From NCBI GenBank assembly GCA_030844895.1, contig CM061226.1, positions 47,810,238-47,874,237 on the forward strand: DNA of 64,000 nt, in the 5' to 3' direction. The notes beneath the pieces are model-generated. The model did not search any database. It worked only from the letters and a program-made list of their open reading frames with translations, and was not told the origin of the DNA. The position numbers and the translations under genes were made by a program. Shown piece by piece: positions 57,064 through 64,000 of the stretch. This DNA is from Ambrosia x helenae (Eukaryota; Streptophyta; Magnoliopsida; Asterales; Asteraceae). The first letter of the stretch is position 1. Each line of letters starts with the position of its first letter.

Positions 57064-59745
57064 TCATTCAGCTTCAGCAGAGACATGTCTTGATTCGAAC
57101 ACGCGCTTACTAAATAAATGAGGATACTTAGCTTTCATCTGATCCTCCCGATCCCATGTGAACTCCGGTCCACGATTTTAGTTCCAACGAACTTTAACAA
57201 TGCGGATTTTACTCCGACGAAGGCTACGGATCTTATAATCGAGAATCTCAACCGGTTCTTCCACAATACGCAGACGATCATCCACCTTGATCTCTTCGAG
57301 AGGAACAACCAAAGATTCATCCGCCAGACACTTCTTGAGGTTAGAGACATGGAAGACATTATGAACATTATTGAGTTCGGCCGGCAGATCAAGCCTGTAT
57401 GCTACCGGTCCAATCCGTTCTAGAATTGCGAACGGTCCCACATACTGAGGATTCAATTTCCCGCGCTTCCCAAAACGTATAACGCCCTTCCATGGAGATA
57501 CCTTCAATAAAACCCTATCGCCAACCTCAAACTCTAAAGGCTTGCGACGACGATCGGCATAGCTCTTTTGACGATCCCAAGCTGCTGCCATGCGGTTACG
57601 AATTTGTACGATCTTCTCGGAAGTCTCGTACACAAGTTCCGGACCAGTGAGTTGGCTCTCACCAACCTTAGCCCAACAAAGAGGAGACCGGCATTTCCGC
57701 CCGTAAAGAGCCTCGAACGGAGCCGCCTTGATACTAGAATGGTAGCTATTGTTGTAGGAGAATTCCACCAATGGTATCCCACCCCTTGCCAAAGTCGATC
57801 ACACATGCCTGAAGCATGTCTTCTAGTGTTTGAATCGTCCGCTCACTTTGACCGTCAGTTTGCGGATGATAAGCCATGCTTATATCTAACTGAGTACCCA
57901 GAGCCTTATGCAAGGATTTCCAGAAATTAGAGGCGAACCGAGGATCACGATCGGAAATAATAGAGACAGGCACCCGTGCCGAGAAACCACTTCCTTATGA
58001 TACAAACGAGCCAAACGCTCAAGGCCATCAGTTTCCTTGATAGCGAGGAAGTGCGCAGACTTTGTCAACCTATCGACAATCACCCAGATCATGTCACAAC
58101 CATTGGGCGACTTCGGGAGTTTGGTCACAAAGTCCATTGTAATCCGTTCCCACTTCAGCTCGGGAATTTCAGGCTGTTGTAGAAGGCCGGACGGCTTTTG
58201 ATATTCAACCTTGACCTTGGCACAGGTCAAGCACTTGCTTACATATGTAGCTACATCCGCCTTCATATTCGGCCACCAATAAAGTATCTTTAAGTCTTGA
58301 TGCATCTTATCGGAGCCAGGGTGAATAGAGTACCGGGACTTGTGAGCTTCATCAAGAACGAGCTCCCGCAAGCCCTCGAATAAAGGGACCCAAATACGTT
58401 CAGCGAAGTAATGTAGGCCATCGGACCTGAGTTCAAGGTGGCTATCAGAACCATGCATGGTTTCAGCTTTAAGGTTTTCCTCCTTCAAAGCTTCCTGTTG
58501 CGCCGAACGGATTCGGTTAGGTAAGCCGGAATGGATAGTGAGCTGAAGAGCTCGAACGCGACGAGGTTTAGCTGATTCCTTCCTGCTCAAGGCGTCTGCG
58601 AAAACATTCGCCATGCCAGGATGGTATTTAATAGCACACTCGTAATCATTAAGAAGCTCGACCCAGCGACGCTATCGTATGTTCAACACCTTCTGATCAA
58701 AGATATGCTGGAGGCTCTTGTGATCGGTATAAATGGTTCACTTGGTACCGTACAAGTAATGCCTCCAAATCTTTAAAGCAAAGACTACTGCACCCAACTC
58801 TAGATCGTGGGTGGGGTAGTTTTTCTCATGGACCTTAAGCTGATGAGAAGCATAGGCAATGACCTTCTCGCGCTGCATTAACACACAACCGAGATACCGG
58901 ATAGAAGCGTCACAATAAACCACAAAATCGTTTGTGCCTTCAGGCAAGGACAAGATAGGAGCAGAACAGAGTTTGGCCTTTAGCATCTGAAAGGCTGACT
59001 CTTGCGAATCACCCAAGTCGACCTTCCTGTCCTTCTGGGTAAGCGAGGTGAGGGGCTGAGCGATCATTGAAAATCCGTCGATGAAACGACGATAATAACC
59101 TGCAAGACCCAGGAATTGCCGCACCTCAGATGGCGTCTTTGGTGCTTCCCAGTCTTTGATGGCTTCTATCTTAGCCGGATCGACATGAATTTCTTTTTCA
59201 TTAACCACATGACCAAGGAATTGGACTTCACGCAACCAGAAGCTACACTTAGAAAACATGGCTTACAACTGCTCCCGCCTCAAAAGTTCCAAGACAAAAC
59301 GCAAGTGTTCCTGGTGGTCCACTTCGTTCTTGGAATAGACTAGAATATCATCAATGAATACAATCACGAATTTATCAAGATAGGGCTTACAAACACGGTT
59401 CATCAAATCCATGAATATGGCGGGCGCATTGGTGAGACCAAAAGGCATGACCAAGAATTCGAAATGGCCATAACGAGTTCGAAAAGCGGTTTTTGGAATA
59501 TCAGCTTCTTGGACCCTCAACTGATGGTATCCCGATCTCAAATCAATCTTCAAATAGAAACTAGAACCCTGAAGTTGATCAAATAAATCATCGATGCGAG
59601 GAAGAGGATAGCGATTCTTGATGGTAACCTTGTTCAATTCACGGTAGTTGATACACATACGCAGGCTTCCGTCTTTCTTCTTGACAAAAAGGATAGGGGC
59701 TCCCCACGGGGATGAACTAGGCCGGATGAAACCCTTCTCCAACAG
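57064..59745 (-). pseudogene. pol of Tekay-like element: RT, RNase H, INT, chromodomain
   Basis: From 59742: RT with KGFIRPSSSPWGAP, DYREL-type motif, LRSGYHQLRV and catalytic FIDDILVYS. RNase H starts YCDASIRYLG. Stops at about 58737 (TGC to TGA) and 58676 (CAG to TAG) break it. Integrase has an HHCC region (HPGSDKMH...CLTCAKV), MDFVTKLP, DRLTKSAHF, SDRDPRF and HPQTDGQSER, with a frameshift near 57975. A GPF-type region (GKLNPQYVGPFAILER) follows. The C-terminal chromodomain (KIRIVKVRWN, then a TAA at 57177-57175, then RGPEFTWDREDQMK) ends at 57064. Inactive, but domain order is complete. Confidence 0.93.
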
Positions 59746-62184
59746 TGTAACATCCGCTCCTTATATTTTTGCCAAGATTACAAATGTAGTCCCTATATTA
59801 TCACATTTACAAATCCAGTCTATGTACTTTTGTTTATTCTCAAATTAATAAAATCTTGAGTTTCTTTTTATCATTACATATTTACTGATGGGTCTACATT
59901 TTAATCAAATACGTATAGTGAAACGTTTTTCAAACTTATTATAATTTGACTTTTATAGGATACCAAGTCAGGAGGTTAGTTATGCCAAAAAACATTTTTT
60001 TGTATTATATATTTTAACCACAATTAAACAATTACCAATTTCTTTTAAACTTTATGACTAATTATATTACCTCAAAAATAAGTTTCATGAGTTTTCTAGT
60101 CAACTAATTACTAGTATTACTCACAAAATTGATTATTATATTAAACACCATTCATTATCTTTCTAATTACTCATTCTTTTCCTCAATATCCCAACATAAG
60201 TTTCACACACAAACACTCCCACTTCTCTCATCTTGTATCATCTTTTGAGTTCATATCATCATCATCCTCAAGAATTTTGGAGATTTTTGCTTTGGTTTTC
60301 ATATATTCTTATTTTTCTTAATCGAACAAGCAAAACCGTAAGTATTTTCAATCAACTTTCACTATTTTTCCTTTGCATATATATATATTTCTTCAATAGC
60401 ATTATATTTATTTGATGATTCATACACTTTAGGGTTTCAATTGCTAGTTAGGGCTTTAAGGTGTTTATGAACAATTTGGGATTTTTGAGTTAAAAGTATA
60501 ATTAATTTGTAAAATTCATAACTAATTCATATGTTATCTAAAAATCATGAAATTCTAACCTTAGCTTCTAGATGATATTTATGACCTGAAAATAGTTTCT
60601 ATTCTGATTTTGTGGCCGTTGCAACAGTTTTAATAATTTTATTTTGATTAAATCATGCTTATTTCATTAAAAATCATATATAATGTATTTTAATGTAAAT
60701 ATTTAAAGAAAACCTATTTATTATGTTAGAATACTGATTGTGATTTTTGCTATCTAATTTGTATTAGTTTTTTTACTTTTATAGAATTTAATTCTTTATT
60801 TAAGTTTTAGACAATAAATATAATATAAAATCATTTTGGTTAAAAAAATTATCTAAAAATTATTTTTGACCATTTTGGTTCATAATACATTATTTTCATT
60901 AAAATTCTTGATATTTTGATTAACTTAAAATTTTTATCTGAATTTATGATAATTATGCGTTTATATATTCATTAAGTCATTTAAAAATATTTATGAAATA
61001 TTTAGATCATTTTATGACTTCATAAATCTATTATTGTATAAACTTAAATTATTTATCTTATTTAAAATTTCTTTGACTAACCTAATTAATTGGTTGTATT
61101 TAAATTAATAAATACAAATAATTAATGTTTCAAATTTGTTACATTTTTTTTGAACAGGTCAAAGTTGTTACATTTTTTTTGAACAAGTCAAAGTTGTTAC
61201 ATAATTTAATATTTATGTGACTTCCACCATTTACTTTAGTTCATAACTTTCAATTATGAAGTTATAATATTATTATTCATATTTATTCTTTAGTTCACAT
61301 GTCATATTATTTCAAGCAAGTATATATATTTACTTACGTCGCATTTTCAACATATATCGTTATTTACAAGTTAAACCCCAAATTAGACTAGACATCCTAA
61401 GTGCCTTAGACTAGAAACCCTAGACTTACTTTAAGTCCAAACACTTATACATATACCATACTTTTAGGTTGAGACTTTGGATTCGCCAATTCACGCTCAC
61501 GACGATTTAGTGACATAACTATTTAGTGAATGTGAGTATATCTTTCCCCTTTTTACTGTTTTACTATTTTGGGGTGACTCATGTACCTACTATAAAGTTT
61601 CTATTTCCTTTTACTAAAATAGCAATTCTTATGTGTGTTTGCTTGTGTCATTACTTGTATCTATGACTTGTCAAATCATTAACCGTTGCGGCCTAGCATT
61701 TCAATGAATAGATCTATGGTGTATACCCCTGTGACTCTGTTGAGAGTCCTTGTCATTGCTATGTATTTCATTACTACTAGCGCATACTATATATATCTGC
61801 TTTCCTTTCACAGGGTTGATTTGACCCGGATACCACTTATTACATTTTGCAAAATAACACATGAATTGCTAAATTTTCCTTACTATATGTATTCAAACAG
61901 GGTATGCTCACCAATACATTTTTGTATTGACATATACTATTTCCGTACATGTTTCAGGTTATTTATGAGATGACTTTTAAGCTTTTGGAATTTTTACTTA
62001 GATTTTGGATTCATTGGATTTCAGTTTTAGTTGTCACTTTAGAATTATTGTATCTTGTATGTTTCTTTCAATGTAATAAACTACTTAATCAATATATCAA
62101 AATTTACACTTTTAGTTCATGAGCTATTGAACAATCGTCACTACGTGACACCTCGATGTTTCCGCCATCGGTTGGGGTGTTACA
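59746..62184 (+). mobile_element. Solo LTR of the LARD-related family
   Basis: 2439 bp, TGTAACATCCGC...GGGTGTTACA, with duplication AACAG (59741-59745, 62185-62189) inside the reverse transcriptase gene. The 3' third matches the LARD LTR, including CTACGTGACACC and CGATGTTTCCGCCATCGG. No PBS or PPT, so it arose by LTR-LTR recombination. A 33-bp unit is duplicated at about 61139-61203. Short ORFs are not genes. Confidence 0.92.
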
Positions 62185-62189
62185 AACAG

Positions 62190-62841
62190 CTCCTGCAACT
62201 GGTTAGACAACTCCTGCATCTCGGGAGGTGCAAGACGATATGGGGCTCGGGCAATAGGGCTGCACCTGGAGCAAGTTCAATACCAAATTTGACCTGACGA
62301 TAAGGCGGAAGGCCAGCTAGATCTTCAGGAAATACGTCGGGGAAATCACGAACGACAGGAATATCTTCAATCTTCTTCTCTTCCTCTGACGAAACCGAAA
62401 CAACTGCCAGAATGGCAGAATACCCCTTTCGAAGATACTTATATGCTTTCATACACGAAATGATACTCAAAGGACCCCGCTCTTCTCACCATGCACCAAC
62501 AGAATTTCTCCATTAGGGAGAGGAAGTCGGATGACTTTATCAAAACAAACGATCTCAGCATGATACAAGGATAACCAATCCATACCCATAACAACATCAA
62601 AACTACCCATGGACACTGGCATAAGGTCAATAGGAAAAGAATAACCCGACAATTCATGGCGACACTCCCTAAGGACGTGCGTCGCTTCAACTTTCTTACC
62701 ATAAGCCAATTCAATCAAGTACTTAGCCTCTAAAGGTGTAGGTACCCTATCAAGCAATTGACTAAACCCAAGAGATATAAAACTCTTATCGGCACCAGAA
62801 TCGAATAAAACCGAAGCATAGCGATTATCAAGAAGAAACGT
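62190..62841 (-). pseudogene. pol of Tekay-like element: protease and RT start
   Basis: From 62841: retropepsin with LFDSGADKSF (about 62808-62779), then MGMDWLS (about 62593-62573), a frame change near 62470, the linker VVRDFPDVFPEDLAGLPP, and a second shift near 62250 before the RT start. Joins 59745 across the solo LTR, the AACAG duplication accounting exactly for the junction. The copia LTR interrupts just upstream of the active-site motif. Confidence 0.9.
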
Positions 62842-63369
62842 TGTAGATGCAAAAGTGCGACTAATGCTTCGGATTGAATAACAAATATGTTTTGGTGAAT
62901 GTCGTTGGTGCGAAGGAGAGTTTTAGAAGGTGCGAAGGAGGCTTTTTGTAGGTGCGAAGGTAGATGAAAGGTGCGAAGGAAGAAGACATGGACGAATGTG
63001 ATTTTAGTTTATTGTATAACTTGGTTCGACCATTCAGTTTGGGCGAACCTGCACATTCGCACAATCAATTTGGGCGAATGTGCAGTCTATAAATAGACAA
63101 GTTTGATTTTTGAATGTAACTTTTGGTCATTATTATTCCCTCCACTTTCTGATATTCTCTCTAGTGTTTTGTTTAACTCTTTTAACGTTCATACCTTGAT
63201 TGTAATCATATTTCAACGTGTAATCGAGTTGTTAATTAATGAAAAACCTTTGAAAATGATGATCTGTGTGTTTTAATCTGTTTGACTATTATTTTGTGAT
63301 AGTTTTAGGGTTTCCGCACCTAAAACTAACTTGTTTGATCATTCTTTGTTGTTAAACGATCCTTTCACA
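62842..63369 (+). repeat. 5' LTR of the right-edge copia
   Basis: 528 bp, TGTAGATGC...GATCCTTTCACA. U3 has repeated GTGCGAAGGAG units (about 62908-62990). TATA box TATAAATAG at 63088-63096. The exact end is inferred from the sister copy. Confidence 0.8.
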
Positions 63370-63380
63370 CACATACAAAG

Positions 63381-63393
63381 TGGTATCAGAGCC
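63381..63393 (+). promoter_or_regulatory. PBS of the right-edge copia
   Basis: TGGTATCAGAGCC, eleven bases after the inferred LTR end. Confidence 0.9.
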
Positions 63394-64000
63394 ATTCTGG
63401 ATCAAACAACCACAAATTAATAGTTTCTCAGTTGATTTGGACCCAATTTTGGTCAAAAAGTTTCTGTTTTCAATGAACAAACTGATGTGATAAGATTTTG
63501 ATTGATTACAACTTGATTTTGAGGTTAAATTGGATAATTCTCTTCATTAAAGTTGTTCCAAATCAATTCCGATTCAAAACCTGATTTAGATCATCAAAAT
63601 CCATCAACATTTGATAAACATGATCAAAATTAACTGATTTTCAAAGAATAACTGTGTTTGAAATCTCAGGGGTCGAAAGAGAGAATTTGGTCGAAAGTGG
63701 AATTTCTTTGGTCGAACGAGGGATTTTGTGGTCGAAGGAGGTGTTATAGTGGTCGAAAGTAGACTTTGATTGCTTATTTTGTTCATTCGCCCCGTTGCAT
63801 CACCTTCGATTGATCGAACGGTCGAAGGAGCAGAAGAACGGTCGAAAAAGAGACGAAAGCGGTCGAAGGAGATTTTGTTATTTCAATCCACATTCGTATC
63901 ATTCAAAACGGTCGAAGGAGAACATCATTTCTCATTCGCACGTTCGACTGTACGAAGGAGCATCCTGTTTTAAAACATTTCTAATCTTTTCGTGTTTAAT

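Larger units (their letters stand above)
54265..62841 (-). mobile_element. Ty3/gypsy chromovirus (Tekay-like), 3' half
   Basis: 3' LTR 54265-56936, PPT, then pol in reverse order (chromodomain, INT, RNase H, RT, PR), cut by a solo LTR at 59746-62184 and by a copia at 62842. Its 5' LTR and gag are outside the window. It landed in a Harbinger transposase; CAATA at 54260-54264 should be its target duplication. RT-before-INT order plus chromodomain is diagnostic for chromoviruses. Confidence 0.9.
62842..64000 (+). mobile_element. Ty1/copia element, SIRE-like sister copy, runs off the right edge
   Basis: LTR 62842-63369, PBS 63381-63393, then 600 bp of leader without a long ORF. Termini and U3 match the minus-strand copia at 39060-45766. 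Probable target duplication AACGT at 62837-62841; its partner is outside the window. The leader is full of GGTCGAAMGRG-like words. Confidence 0.85.

Noticed and set aside
1..64000. CRISPR array, rRNA or bacterial-type operon
   Set aside because: Repeats present are transposon ends, iterons and microsatellites; no regular spacers and no rRNA-like sequence were seen.

Overview
This is plant nuclear DNA from a eudicot. It is AT-rich, has GT-AG introns, and is built mostly of nested LTR retrotransposons primed by initiator tRNA-Met. The style of the elements suggests Asteraceae, but that is an impression and not a demonstration. By eye more than 85% of the window is mobile DNA. One intact host gene is visible: RPT2, the 26S proteasome regulatory subunit 4 ATPase (10918-15924, minus strand, six coding exons, 443 residues).

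Layout. (1) 1-7966: an old Tekay-type LTR split by a complete gag-only LTR element (562-7884, target duplication CTTAT). (2) 7967-10917: a LINE 3' fragment, a hAT-type MITE full of GGTACC iterons, and a MITE full of ATATCGGT iterons, ending just past the RPT2 stop codon. (3) 10918-16150: RPT2 and its short promoter. Its 3.15-kb first intron holds a second ATATCGGT MITE, a 1.3-kb inverted repeat carrying captured coding sequence, and a SINE. (4) 16182-19709: four Helitron-like elements head to tail, the third split by a Harbinger-like element with a proline-rich ORF. (5) 19812-20775: a 0.96-kb foldback element. (6) 20930-36588: a three-deep nest, a minus-strand gypsy LTR split by an Ale-type copia element (21394-33384), itself split by a second gag-only element with intact gag (22718-29972, minus strand, duplication TATAC). 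(7) 36589-52057: a non-coding LARD array (LTR, internal, LTR, partial internal), split by a SIRE/Maximus-like copia element (39060-45766, duplication CCCGA). (8) 53897-64000: a Harbinger transposase fragment broken by a Tekay chromovirus on the minus strand, whose pol is broken in turn by a solo LTR (59746-62184, duplication AACAG) and by a copia element running off the right edge.

How the parts relate. The two gag-only elements, the LARD and the solo LTR share an LTR end, PBS spacing, a 140-nt leader block and a hairpin beside the polypurine tract. They look like one non-autonomous lineage that must borrow pol, plausibly from a Ty3/gypsy relative. The features most worth study are RNA-level: a four-hairpin array with invariant 19-nt loops in the LARD leader, GAAA-tetraloop hairpins in the LARD 3' part, covarying hairpins beside the PPT and at the U5 end, and divergent tRNA-like pol III modules inside the gag-only LTRs. 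Distances and identities here are by-eye estimates.
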